Assembly (NCBI GenBank): GCA_046094385.1
Contig: JBJTHJ010000074.1
Location: 1-21,006, forward strand
Direction: 5' to 3'
Source: ZLKRG08 sp046094385
GTDB lineage: Bacteria > Actinomycetota > Actinomycetes > Nanopelagicales > Nanopelagicaceae
Length of the DNA stretch: 21,006 nucleotides
Made by a program: the position numbers and the translations under genes. Below the pieces are notes generated by a model. That model was given only the letters and a program-made list of their open reading frames with translations. It was not told the origin of the DNA and did no database searches. Below are positions 1-7,285 of this stretch, piece after piece. The first letter of the stretch is position 1, and each line of letters opens with the position of its first letter.

Positions 1-1
1 T

Positions 2-802
2 GGGATTCCACTTACCTCGATGTGGAATGGTGATTCTCCCCAAATATTCGATGACCTTGGAAAGCCATATGAAGTAAATAATTATGGCGATGAAGGTTGG
101 GGCCAAATAGATTTATTGACTGCAACCTCTCACTCCGTAAACACCATCTACGTTCCGCTTGGAATCAAAGTAGGGCCAGATAAGGTAGTTGATGCTGCGC
201 GTCGTGCTGGGATTCCGGATCGCGTAGCGATGATGCCAACTCCTTCAGTGGTACTTGGTGCAGCTTCACCACATGTAATAGATGTAGCAAGCGCATATGC
301 CACATTTGCAGCGCAAGGTGTCTACGCCTCACCATGGTTTATCACCGAAGTAACCGGTTCCAACGGCGGGCTTTTATATCAAGCGACGCCACCATCACCG
401 ATTACAGTTTTTAGCAAAGAGGTAATGGCAGATCTAACTTACGCGCTACAAGAGGTGGTTCGAAATGGAACTGCAACTTATGGAACTTCAGGTTTAGGTC
501 GTCCAGCAGCTGGTAAAACCGGAACTTCGGAGCAGAATGCCTCAGCTTGGTTTGCTGGCTTCACCCCACAACTTTCAACTGCAGTTGCGATGTTCCGCGA
601 TAACGCTTCCCAAACTTTAAATGGAATTGGTGGGTTGACTTCGGTAACTGGTGGAACTTTCCCTGCTCGTATTTGGACTGCATATATGAAAGGTGCGCTT
701 AAAGATCAACCGGTACTCTCATTTCCAAAGCCAGTAAATATTGGTGGCACCGACCCAATCGTGATGACTGAGGGCGGAAAACAGAGTCGAAAGAAGCCGT
801 AA
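2..802 (+). CDS. Class A penicillin-binding protein, C-terminal part (5' end outside window)
   Basis: This is the transpeptidase half of a bifunctional peptidoglycan synthase, which cross-links stem peptides at the outer face of the membrane. The frame is open from base 2, so the protein begins upstream of the window. Two of the three penicillin-binding motifs are visible: SVN (SxN motif, in HSVNTIYVPLG) and KTGTSEQN (KTG motif). The SxxK nucleophile motif must lie upstream. The segment from ASAWFAGFTPQLSTAVAMF is typical of the last beta-strands of the PonA-type fold. The tail is short and basic (QSRKKP), without the long proline-rich extension common in mycobacteria. The GT87-like gene follows at once, possibly overlapping it, which suggests cotranscription. 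The class A rather than class B call is from overall resemblance; the glycosyltransferase domain is not in view. Confidence 0.88.
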   Translation, partial: GIPLTSMWNGDSPQIFDDLGKPYEVNNYGDEGWGQIDLLTATSHSVNTIYVPLGIKVGPDKVVDAARRAGIPDRVAMMPTPSVVLGAASPHVIDVASAYATFAAQGVYASPWFITEVTGSNGGLLYQATPPSPITVFSKEVMADLTYALQEVVRNGTATYGTSGLGRPAAGKTGTSEQNASAWFAGFTPQLSTAVAMFRDNASQTLNGIGGLTSVTGGTFPARIWTAYMKGALKDQPVLSFPKPVNIGGTDPIVMTEGGKQSRKKP

Positions 803-824
803 GCTGTTTAAATCTTCAAGGATC

Positions 825-1988
825 TTGATTGCGCTGGCGATCTTGGCAAGCCTCCTATCCTTCGCCAAATTCTCACATTGCCAAGAGCGCGGTTGGCAAT
901 CACCGGATAACTACATCCACGCTTGTTATACCGATATTGCACCTCTATATACAGAGCGCTACTTGGATCGGGATATCTGGCCCTTTGCAAGCGGCGATCG
1001 CAGCGTTGAATATCCAGCGCTGATGGGTGTGGCGATGTATTTGACCGCGCTACCGGCAAATGATGTAAATACTTATTATTTTTTAAGTATCTTCCTGTTA
1101 GCGCTGCTATTCATAGGTAGCGTCTATTTATTACAACGGATGAACGGATATGGTTTCTATTACGCGTTAGCACCTGCGGTAATCGGTTCACTCTTCATCA
1201 ACTGGGATCTTTGGGCGATACCAACCATGCTGCTTGCTATCTACTGGTTCGATCGAAAACGTTACGATTACAGTGCGATCGCACTTGGAGTTTCGGTTGC
1301 CACCAAATTCTTTCCGGTGTTGTTATTGATCCCAATATTGGTGATTTTGGTAAGGAGTGAGAAATCTCCAGTTCGATATCTATCAATCTTTGCCGCTACT
1401 TGGTTGAGCATCAACCTACCAATTGCAATTACCACCCCTTCGGGATGGTGGCATTTCTATAAATTCAATTTAGAGCGTGGACCAGATTGGGGATCAATCT
1501 GGAATGTCGCACAGATTTTTGGTTGGACAACTGGCCCTACCAATTACATCTCGCTACTTGGTACTTTAACTATCCTTGCTTGGGTCTGTGTTTATCTCTT
1601 TGGTTTGCGCGAAGTGCCAACTCTGGCTGAAGTCGGCTTTATAGTTTTCACCGCCGCTTTAATTTTAAGTAAAGTCTATTCACCACAGTATGTACTTTGG
1701 TTGACAGCGCTTGCAGTGATCGCAATTAAAACTAAAGAAACTCTGATTATGTTCTGGGTTTGGCAGATTGCAGAACTTGCCTATCATGTGGCGATCTGGC
1801 AGCACTTAGCTTTGATTACTGACGCTAAATTTGGTTTGAGCCAGAGCTTCTATGGCGCAATAAGTCTGCTCCGCCTGGTGGCCGCAATCGCGATGATCTT
1901 CGCCCTAGTTCGCCAGGTCGCAAGAAGCCGTTTTACACAGGGAAAACCATGGGATTTCCTCTTTAATAGCGCCTCCAGTTACCCTTAA
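825..1988 (+). CDS. GT87-like (DUF2029) polytopic membrane glycosyltransferase
   Basis: This is a multi-spanning membrane protein of about 387 residues that resembles the GT87 family of polyprenyl-phosphate-sugar-dependent mannosyltransferases. The first extracytoplasmic loop has the usual family pattern, DNYIHACYTDIAPLY followed by VEYPALMG. Hydrophobic segments follow across the whole length, with a basic C-terminus. Such a gene often sits between a penicillin-binding protein and rpsF in actinobacteria, and it does so here. The likely role is adding a sugar to a cell-envelope glycan or lipid; the substrate cannot be read from the sequence. The start is uncertain. TTG at 825 is used here, but the frame is open back to 768 with no ATG or GTG, and the extra codons (RSRKLFKSSR just before the first membrane segment) look like a natural cytoplasmic N-terminus. 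The true start may therefore be a rarer codon such as CTG at 804, or the gene may overlap the upstream one. Confidence 0.75.
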   Translation: MIALAILASLLSFAKFSHCQERGWQSPDNYIHACYTDIAPLYTERYLDRDIWPFASGDRSVEYPALMGVAMYLTALPANDVNTYYFLSIFLLALLFIGSVYLLQRMNGYGFYYALAPAVIGSLFINWDLWAIPTMLLAIYWFDRKRYDYSAIALGVSVATKFFPVLLLIPILVILVRSEKSPVRYLSIFAATWLSINLPIAITTPSGWWHFYKFNLERGPDWGSIWNVAQIFGWTTGPTNYISLLGTLTILAWVCVYLFGLREVPTLAEVGFIVFTAALILSKVYSPQYVLWLTALAVIAIKTKETLIMFWVWQIAELAYHVAIWQHLALITDAKFGLSQSFYGAISLLRLVAAIAMIFALVRQVARSRFTQGKPWDFLFNSASSYP

Positions 1989-2028
1989 CCCCTCATCAAG
2001 AAGGTTCGCCTCCTTAATGATCACCTCT

Positions 2029-2047
2029 GTTACGGAAATACCGTAAC
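2029..2047. promoter_or_regulatory. Inverted repeat in the rpsF leader
   Basis: Perfect 7-bp arms, GTTACGG and CCGTAAC, around the loop AAATA, 28 bases before the rpsF start. It could be an operator or an RNA hairpin in the leader of the S6 operon. It is followed by AACC...CCGAAGGGGTT, which could form a second small stem exposing a CCG. Exposed CCG is a feature of the known S6:S18 autoregulatory leader, but I cannot confirm that fold by eye. Confidence 0.4.
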
Positions 2048-2075
2048 CGCATAGTCCGAAGGGGTTTATTGATTC

Positions 2076-2360
2076 ATGCGTCATTATGAATTAATGGTCA
2101 TCCTTGACCCAGAGCTCGAAGAGCGCACCGTTACACCAAGCCTCGAGACCTACTTAAAAATCATCAAAGACAGTGGCGGAAAAGTCGACAAGCTAGATGT
2201 TTGGGGACGCCGTCGTATGTCATTTGAAATTAATAAGAAGGGCGAAGGCATTTACGCAGTTGTAGATATGCACTGCGAGCCAGCAGCAATCAAAGAGTTG
2301 GATCGCCAACTTAATTTGAACGAAGCTGTACTACGCACCAAAGTTATACGTCCAGAATAA
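2076..2360 (+). CDS. rpsF: 30S ribosomal protein S6
   Basis: S6 binds S18 and 16S rRNA in the platform of the small subunit. At 94 residues it has the usual length and pattern: MRHYELMVILDPELEE at the start, then KVDKLDVWGRRRM, then a C-terminal LNLNEAVLRTKVIRPE. It is the first gene of the standard rpsF-ssb-rpsR-rplI operon. A purine-rich AAGGGG about 11 bases before the ATG can serve as ribosome-binding site. The leader contains an inverted repeat (2029-2047), consistent with transcriptional or autogenous control. Confidence 0.97.
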   Translation: MRHYELMVILDPELEERTVTPSLETYLKIIKDSGGKVDKLDVWGRRRMSFEINKKGEGIYAVVDMHCEPAAIKELDRQLNLNEAVLRTKVIRPE

Positions 2361-2367
2361 AACACCC

Positions 2368-2390
2368 AGAGTAGATAAATAGAGTAGATA
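2368..2390 (+). repeat. Two direct copies of AGAGTAGATA, 13-bp period, in the ssb leader
   Basis: AGAGTAGATA occurs at 2368-2377 and again at 2381-2390, separated by AAT. A third partial echo (GGTAGAG) runs into the ssb ribosome-binding site. All three carry purine-rich GTAGA cores, so the array may help ribosome loading on ssb, or may simply be a local duplication. Confidence 0.6.
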
Positions 2391-2402
2391 GAAGGTAGAG
2401 AA

Positions 2403-2897
2403 ATGGCAGCAGGAGATACAAACATCACAATCATCGGCAATTTAGTTGATGATCCCGAACTTCGTTTCACCCCATCAGGCGCTGCAGTCGCAAAGTTTCG
2501 CGTAGCTTCAACTCCGCGTTACTTAGATCGCAACACCAATGAGTGGAAAGATGGAGATTCTCTTTTCTTGCAATGTCAGATTTGGCGTCAAGCAGCTGAA
2601 AATGTGGCAGAGTCACTAACTCGCGGAATGCGCGTAATTGTCTCTGGCCGACTAAAGCAGCGCTCATACGAAACCAAAGAGGGCGAGAAGCGCACCGTAT
2701 TTGAAGTTGAAGTAGATGAAGTTGGTCCATCACTACGTAATGCAACTGCGAAGGTCACAAAGACCACTCGCGCTGCAAGCGGCGCTCCAAGTGCTGCGGG
2801 TGGATTTACCGCTGATTCCTTTAACGATGATCCATGGGCCTCAAGCGCTCCAGCAGGTGGCGGTTGGACAACCAATACCGACGAACCACCGTTTTAA
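2403..2897 (+). CDS. ssb: Single-stranded DNA-binding protein
   Basis: It coats single-stranded DNA in replication, recombination and repair, as a tetramer in the cytoplasm. The OB-fold occupies roughly residues 1-110 (NITIIGNLVDDPELRFTPSG, then SLFLQCQIWRQAAENVAESL, then GMRVIVSGRLKQRSYETKEG). A Gly/Ala/Ser-rich linker follows, ending in the acidic tip TNTDEPPF, which is the docking peptide for partner proteins. Length (164) is typical. The ribosome-binding site is AGGTAGAG, just before the ATG at 2403. It lies between rpsF and rpsR, as in most bacteria. Confidence 0.97.
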   Translation: MAAGDTNITIIGNLVDDPELRFTPSGAAVAKFRVASTPRYLDRNTNEWKDGDSLFLQCQIWRQAAENVAESLTRGMRVIVSGRLKQRSYETKEGEKRTVFEVEVDEVGPSLRNATAKVTKTTRAASGAPSAAGGFTADSFNDDPWASSAPAGGGWTTNTDEPPF

Positions 2898-2917
2898 TAG
2901 TCAACTAACCAACCATT

Positions 2918-2934
2918 CCTTCTTAAACAGAAGG
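2918..2934 (+). other. Small hairpin between ssb and rpsR
   Basis: CCTTCT-TAAAC-AGAAGG forms a perfect 6-bp stem with a 5-base loop in the 57-bp gap between ssb and rpsR. No T-tract follows, so it is not a classic terminator. It may be an RNA-processing or stability element inside the operon. Confidence 0.45.
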
Positions 2935-2954
2935 GCCCGAAAAGGAGCACCACA

Positions 2955-3242
2955 ATGGGAGCACGTAATAACCGTACGCTCAAAGAACCAAAGAATAAGG
3001 GCGCTAAAGCAGCGGCTCTTAATAAGAAATTCAAGAAAAAGCCATGCCAGTTCTGCCGTGACAAGGTTACTTATATCGATTACAAAGATATTGCCTTGCT
3101 ACGTAAGTACATCAGCGACCGTGGCAAGATCCGCGCACGTCGCGTAACTGGTGCCTGCACTCAACATCAGCGTTCCGTTGCGACTGCCGTCAAAAACAGC
3201 CGTGAAGTAGCGCTACTTCCATATACCTCAACCGCACGCTAA
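2955..3242 (+). CDS. rpsR: 30S ribosomal protein S18
   Basis: S18 is the partner of S6 in the small-subunit platform. The core is recognisable: YIDYKDIALLRKYISDRGKI, RARRVTGACTQHQR and VKNSREVALLPY. It is the cysteine-containing (zinc-type) form, with CQFC near residue 30 and another Cys in GACTQHQR. Many actinobacteria also carry a cysteine-free paralogue used under zinc limitation; none is in this window. The N-terminus has a basic extension (MGARNNRTLKEPKNKGAKAA), making the protein 95 residues long, somewhat above the common 75-85. A strong AAGGAG precedes the ATG. Confidence 0.96.
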   Translation: MGARNNRTLKEPKNKGAKAAALNKKFKKKPCQFCRDKVTYIDYKDIALLRKYISDRGKIRARRVTGACTQHQRSVATAVKNSREVALLPYTSTAR

Positions 3243-3277
3243 CCAGGCTCACAGAAAGAGAAACGGAGTAAATACAA

Positions 3278-3721
3278 ATGAAGCTAATCCTTACTCGTGA
3301 AGTATCTGGCCTTGGTCATCCTGGCGATGTCGTAACCGTTGCAGATGGTTATGGACGTAACTTCTTGTTACCTAGCAATCAAGCTATCGCTTGGAGCCAA
3401 GGTGCAGAGAAGCAGATCGAAGGCATCCGTCGCGCTCGCGCAGCTCGCGTGATTCGCGATCTTGATCATGCCAAAGAGATCAAAGCAAAACTTGAAGCAG
3501 CAACCATCACCATCAAGGTAAAGGTCGGCAGCCAAGGCAAGCTTTATGGATCAGTTACCGATAAAGATGTCGCTAGCGCAATTAAGGCTGCTGCTGGCAT
3601 CGATATTGATCGCCACAAGATTAAGTTGGCGCACATCAAGAAGATTGGCAATCACACTGCAAAGGTATCTCTACACGGCAATGTCGTGGCAAGCGTCACC
3701 GTTGCAGTAGTCGCTGCCTAA
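3278..3721 (+). CDS. rplI: 50S ribosomal protein L9
   Basis: L9 binds 23S rRNA at the base of the L1 stalk. The N-terminal domain is clear (MKLILTREVSGLGHPGDVVTV, then DGYGRNFLLPSNQAI). It is followed by the long connecting helix (about residues 45-75) and a C-terminal domain with GKLYGSVTDKDVASAI and HTAKVSLHGNVVASV. At 147 residues it is full length. It is the last gene of the rpsF operon: an ACGGAG ribosome-binding site precedes it, and a strong terminator begins 11 bp after its stop. Confidence 0.97.
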   Translation: MKLILTREVSGLGHPGDVVTVADGYGRNFLLPSNQAIAWSQGAEKQIEGIRRARAARVIRDLDHAKEIKAKLEAATITIKVKVGSQGKLYGSVTDKDVASAIKAAAGIDIDRHKIKLAHIKKIGNHTAKVSLHGNVVASVTVAVVAA

Positions 3722-3732
3722 CTTTAATTGAT

Positions 3733-3766
3733 AAGACCCCTGGCAATTACTGCCGGGGGTCTTTTA
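3733..3766 (+). terminator. Rho-independent terminator of the rpsF-rplI operon
   Basis: A 13-bp stem, AAGACCCCTGGCA with TGCCGGGGGTCTT (one G-U pair), encloses the loop ATTAC and runs into TTTTATTT. It lies 11 bp after the rplI stop, and its T-tract overlaps the stop codon of the convergent aldolase gene. In the opposite direction the stem is followed by ATCAATTAAAG, so weaker bidirectional use for the aldolase is possible. Confidence 0.9.
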
Positions 3767-4657
3767 TTTCTTAGCAACTGAAGCTTGGAAGATCGATTCG
3801 ATGGCATCATCTAGCACTTCATTAAATTGCGATTCGCTCTGATCGACTTTTAATCCTTCTGTTAAGGCGCGAGAGAATGAGGCGATCAAGTTACGATTTT
3901 TACTCAGTAAATCATTGGCTTCATGTCTTGAGTAGCCACCAGATAGCGCCACCACACGGATTACCTTTGGATGTTTAGTCAGCTCTTCGTAAAAGTTTGG
4001 CTTTGAAGGAAGCGTCAACTTAAAGATCACTCGTTCTTCGATATCTTCAAGCGCCAAGAGCAGCTCTGCCTTTAACAACTCCTCGCACCTCTCTTTGTTT
4101 GGCGATTTGATGTCGACCTCTGGTTCGATAATTGGGACCAAGCCACCGTTTTGAATCACCTTGGCAAAGGCAAATTGTTGTTTGACAATCTCCTTGATGC
4201 CAACGGGATTTGCATCTTTGATCACCGAGCGCATCTTGGTACCAAAGACATCATGAGATACCGCAGCATTTATCCTAGGGATCAACTCTGGGATGGGCTT
4301 CATTAACTGCACCCCATCAGCTTCGGCAAGCAGACCATCATCAACTTTCAAAAATGGCACGATGCCCTTTTCTTGCCAGAGATATTTTGCAGTTGCCATT
4401 CCTGCTACATGGCTAACCATGGTCTTTTCAAAGAGGATGACGCCCAAAATTCGATCAGAGGTAAATACTGGGCTAGTGATGATGCGTGCGCGCATCTCGT
4501 GTACAAGATGAAACATCTCATCTTCATTCTTATAAGCATCTTCAGAGATTCCGTAGAGTTTTAGCGCTTTTGGTGTTGAGCCACCGCTTTGATCCAAGGC
4601 CGCGATAAACCCTTGGCCACTCTCCATTCTTGCCAACATTTTCTTATTGTTACTCAC
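3764..4657 (-). CDS. fda: Fructose-bisphosphate aldolase, class I
   Basis: It cleaves fructose 1,6-bisphosphate to dihydroxyacetone phosphate and glyceraldehyde 3-phosphate in glycolysis, and runs in reverse in gluconeogenesis. The 297-residue length matches the bacterial class I type. Family signatures include GQGFIAALDQSGGSTPKAL near the start, VPFLKVDDGLL, PIIEPEVDI, VIFKLTLPSKPNFY (the lysine is the expected Schiff-base residue) and RVVALSGGYSR. The start is GTG at 4657, exactly six bases after a TAGGAT hexamer, which suggests a leaderless mRNA; ATG at 4639 is the alternative. The gene is convergent with rplI and divergent from dnaB. Its position separates dnaB from the rpsF operon, with which dnaB is often contiguous. 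Confidence 0.94.
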   Translation of the reverse strand: MSNNKKMLARMESGQGFIAALDQSGGSTPKALKLYGISEDAYKNEDEMFHLVHEMRARIITSPVFTSDRILGVILFEKTMVSHVAGMATAKYLWQEKGIVPFLKVDDGLLAEADGVQLMKPIPELIPRINAAVSHDVFGTKMRSVIKDANPVGIKEIVKQQFAFAKVIQNGGLVPIIEPEVDIKSPNKERCEELLKAELLLALEDIEERVIFKLTLPSKPNFYEELTKHPKVIRVVALSGGYSRHEANDLLSKNRNLIASFSRALTEGLKVDQSESQFNEVLDDAIESIFQASVAKK

Positions 4658-4663
4658 CTTTTA

Positions 4664-4669
4664 ATCCTA
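4664..4669 (-). promoter_or_regulatory. Putative -10 element for leaderless fda mRNA
   Basis: TAGGAT on the minus strand is followed by exactly six bases (TAAAAG) and then the GTG start codon. This is the geometry expected when transcription begins at or next to the start codon. No convincing -35 hexamer is visible. Confidence 0.5.
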
Positions 4670-4761
4670 GAATCCAAAGTTCTCATCTACCTCTTTCCCG
4701 GTAATTAAAGCTAAGTCAGAACTGGGTCAAATCTCAATATGTGATAACTCTCGAAATACTT

Positions 4762-4892
4762 TAATCCACATCACCCAAAGGCGATTTTGAGCGTAAATCA
4801 GGTGGGATTTACCAAGTTATCCACCCTTTATCCCCAGCCATCCACAGCTTCATCAACAGCATTTGCAGAGGTTCTACACAGCCTTCTACACA
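4762..4892 (+). promoter_or_regulatory. Phased array of DnaA-box-like 9-mers before dnaB
   Basis: Most of the gap between fda and dnaB is described here. Compared with the DnaA box TTATCCACA, all on the plus strand: TAATCCACA at 4762 (8/9), TTATCCACC at 4817 (8/9), TTATCCCCA at 4828 (8/9), CCATCCACA at 4838 (7/9), TCATCAACA at 4850 (7/9), and TTCTACACA at 4872 and again at 4884 (7/9 each). Start-to-start distances from 4817 are 11, 10, 12, 22 and 12, and 4762 lies 55 before 4817. The sites therefore fall close to one face of the helix. DnaA binding would tie helicase expression, or a local origin-like function, to DnaA. Binding itself is inference. Confidence 0.5.
4793..4812. promoter_or_regulatory. 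Inverted repeat upstream of dnaB
   Basis: Perfect 7-bp arms, GTAAATC and GATTTAC, are separated by six bases (AGGTGG). The repeat ends 4 bp before the row of DnaA-box-like 9-mers. It has operator-like size and symmetry. What binds it is unknown. Confidence 0.45.
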
Positions 4893-4945
4893 GGGTTACG
4901 CGTGATTATTAGGAATTGTCATACCTGGGTGAGAAGTTTCTCCCC

Positions 4946-6355
4946 GTGAGCATCGCAGAGTTTCCCCGCGCCGGTAATTCAGGTGGCAATTCCGAACTCG
5001 AACGGACGCCGCCACAAGATTTAATCGCCGAACAATCAGTACTCGGCGGAATGTTGCTATCTAAAGATGCGATCTCTGATGTGGTCGAAATTCTAAAGCA
5101 GCGCGACTTTTATAGACCAGCTCACGAACTTATCTTCGATGCAATTTTAGATTTATATGGTCGCGGAGAACCGGCAGATGCCATCACCGTCTCGGCAGAG
5201 CTAACTAAACGCGGGGATATCGCTCGCACAGGTGGCGCACCATATCTACATACATTAATTAGCTCAGTTCCAACCGCTGCAAATGCCAGCTATTACGCAA
5301 AGATCGTCCGCGAACGTGCAATCGCTCGTCGTTTGGTCGAAGCTGGTACCAAGATCGTCCAACTTGGTTACTCCACCGAAGGCGATATCGATGATGTTGT
5401 TGATCAAGCGCAGGCAGAGGTCTATCAAGTAACCGAACGTCGCGCCTCCGAAGATTATGTACAACTCAATACGCTCCTCGAAGAAACTTTCGATGAGATG
5501 GAGCGAATCTCCAAAGGCGTTGGCCCCGAAGGAGTTCTCTCTGGCTTTCACGATTTAGATAAATTGACCAATGGATTCCATCCAAGCAACATGATCGTGA
5601 TCGCAGCCCGTCCAGCTGTCGGTAAATCCACACTTGCACTAGATATCGTTCGTAACGCGGCAATTCACGACAAGAAAACTGCGGTGATCTTCTCACTTGA
5701 AATGTCTCGCTCTGAAATCACGATGCGTATGTTGTCCGCCGAAGCACGCGTTGCGCTAAATAACATCCGAAGCGGTGTATTAAGCGATGACGAATGGGCG
5801 CGCCTTGCTCGCCGTATGGGCGAGATCAGCGATGCCCCGCTATTTATCGATGACTCTGCCAACCTTTCAATGATGGAGATTCGCGCCAAAGCGCGCCGAT
5901 TAAAGCAGCGCCACGACCTCAAATTAATCGTGATCGATTATTTACAGTTGATGTCATCTGGCAAAAAGGTCGAAAATCGCCAACAAGAAGTCTCGGAATT
6001 CTCTCGCCACCTAAAGTTGATGGCAAAAGAGCTAGATATCCCAGTCATCGCAATCTCACAGCTAAATCGCTCTCCAGAACAACGCGCCGACAAACGACCG
6101 ATGCTCTCTGACCTACGTGAATCTGGCGCTATCGAACAAGATGCCGACTTGGTAATGCTCTTACACCGCGAAGATCTATACGACAAACAAAACCGCACTG
6201 GCGAGGCAGATTTACTAGTTGTCAAACATCGTAACGGCCCAATTCGTGATTTAACCTTGTCCGCACAACTTCACTTCTCAAGATTTGTGGATATGCCAGC
6301 CCCAAATCAAAACTTTGGAAATACCGACTTTACTCAGGCACGATCTGCCGAATAG
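4946..6355 (+). CDS. dnaB: Replicative DNA helicase DnaB
   Basis: This is the hexameric ATP-driven helicase that unwinds the replication fork. The N-terminal domain is recognisable from PPQDLIAEQSVLGGMLLS. The RecA-like C-terminal domain carries Walker A (ARPAVGKST, about residues 221-229), SLEMSR, Walker B (LIVIDYLQL, about 327-335), ISQLNRSPEQRADKRP and SDLRESGAIEQDAD. No intein interrupts these motifs, unlike some mycobacterial DnaB proteins. The GTG at 4946 (protein beginning VSIAEFPRAG) is preferred because GGGTGAGAAG lies upstream and the beginning fits the family; TTG at 4916 would add ten residues. The stop codon is TAG. The last 26 bases overlap the convergent EamA gene. Confidence 0.95.
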   Translation: MSIAEFPRAGNSGGNSELERTPPQDLIAEQSVLGGMLLSKDAISDVVEILKQRDFYRPAHELIFDAILDLYGRGEPADAITVSAELTKRGDIARTGGAPYLHTLISSVPTAANASYYAKIVRERAIARRLVEAGTKIVQLGYSTEGDIDDVVDQAQAEVYQVTERRASEDYVQLNTLLEETFDEMERISKGVGPEGVLSGFHDLDKLTNGFHPSNMIVIAARPAVGKSTLALDIVRNAAIHDKKTAVIFSLEMSRSEITMRMLSAEARVALNNIRSGVLSDDEWARLARRMGEISDAPLFIDDSANLSMMEIRAKARRLKQRHDLKLIVIDYLQLMSSGKKVENRQQEVSEFSRHLKLMAKELDIPVIAISQLNRSPEQRADKRPMLSDLRESGAIEQDADLVMLLHREDLYDKQNRTGEADLLVVKHRNGPIRDLTLSAQLHFSRFVDMPAPNQNFGNTDFTQARSAE

Positions 6356-7262
6356 AGGTAGTCGCTTTAGTTGCGATATAGATTCCAGTTATCACGGCAG
6401 CAGCACCAATTAATTGGATGGCATTAAAAGTTTCACTAATCCAGATCCAAGCAAAGATACCCGCAAGCACTGGCTCTAACATTCCGATTACCGAAGCCGA
6501 TGATGCGCTGGTCTTTGAGATACCGATCAAGTTAGCAGTGTAAGGAATGATCGTGCCGACAATGATCACAAAGAGGATCAACATCCAACCATCTGCCAAA
6601 GTGCCAGCAGCTTGGCCACGCAAATCAATCTCTTTGGTAAAGATCTCAGTTGGATATGTCCAAAGCGGCAAGGTAACCCACCAGAACAACATGGAGATTC
6701 CAAAACCATAGAGCATCAAAGTTTCAGTAGGTGCGCGCTTACTCCACTTCTCGCCCAATAGAAAATAAGCTGTCAACGCAAAAGCATCTAGGAAGGCTGC
6801 AATCAATCCGATGCCATCGAAAGTTAGACCTTTCCAAACTTGAGCGATCAGTAATAATCCAGAGAAAGCTAAAAAGACCGCCGTCCACATTGACCGTGGC
6901 ACATGTTGCTTTCGCACAAAGCGAATCCAAAGTGCGATCCAAATCGGCGCAGTAAATTCGATGATTAAGCCCACCGAGACTGGCATTCGTAGGATCGCCA
7001 CAAAGTAGAAGTACTGCACCCCGGCATATCCGACGATTCCGTAGACCAACATCTCAGGCAGCGCTTTGAGATCAAAGCGGAGCGCGCTTCGTTTGAAGAT
7101 CAATAAATAGATGAGGAAGAAAGCAAATGCCCCCGTTGATCTAACTTCAGCAAGGCGAAGCGGGGATAACCCCGCCTCCAGAACCAACTTGGAGACGATG
7201 CCATTTACTGAGAAAGCCAGCGCTGCAATAAAAAGTGCCAGAATTCCGGCGCGCTGCTTCAT
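6330..7262 (-). CDS. EamA/DMT-family transporter
   Basis: This is a ten-helix drug/metabolite transporter-type permease with two EamA repeats. About 310 residues is the normal length. Repeat 1 begins GILALFIAALAFSVNGIVSK; the second half shows the same pattern and ends in SASSASVIGMLEPVLAGIFAW and GAAAVITGIYIA. The PVLAGIFAW region is the typical last-helices signature of RhaT/EamA members. Substrates in this family are diverse (amino acids, nucleosides, other metabolites) and cannot be inferred here. The gene follows the acyl-CoA dehydrogenase by 23 bp on the same strand, so it could be cotranscribed. A TAGACT placed six bases before the ATG suggests its own start as well. Its 3' end overlaps dnaB by 26 bp. 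Confidence 0.9.
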   Translation of the reverse strand: MKQRAGILALFIAALAFSVNGIVSKLVLEAGLSPLRLAEVRSTGAFAFFLIYLLIFKRSALRFDLKALPEMLVYGIVGYAGVQYFYFVAILRMPVSVGLIIEFTAPIWIALWIRFVRKQHVPRSMWTAVFLAFSGLLLIAQVWKGLTFDGIGLIAAFLDAFALTAYFLLGEKWSKRAPTETLMLYGFGISMLFWWVTLPLWTYPTEIFTKEIDLRGQAAGTLADGWMLILFVIIVGTIIPYTANLIGISKTSASSASVIGMLEPVLAGIFAWIWISETFNAIQLIGAAAVITGIYIATKATTSIRQIVPE

Positions 7263-7268
7263 TGCGGC

Positions 7269-7274
7269 AGTCTA
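7269..7274 (-). promoter_or_regulatory. Putative -10 element for leaderless EamA mRNA
   Basis: On the minus strand TAGACT is followed by six bases (GCCGCA) and the ATG, with no Shine-Dalgarno sequence between. It falls in the 23-bp gap behind the acyl-CoA dehydrogenase, so the upstream promoter elements would lie near the end of that gene. Confidence 0.4.
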
Positions 7275-7285
7275 TATGTAATTTA

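Noticed and set aside
2918..2934. Terminator between ssb and rpsR
   Set aside because: The hairpin is only 6 bp and has no T-tract, and the two genes normally form one operon.
2716..3147. A 143-codon open frame across the end of ssb and the start of rpsR
   Set aside because: It is a shadow of two well-supported genes in another frame, and its product has no recognisable features.
4762..4892. The main chromosomal origin oriC
   Set aside because: The boxes are imperfect, all on one strand, and dnaA and dnaN are not in the window. An origin-like or regulatory role remains possible, but oriC cannot be supported.
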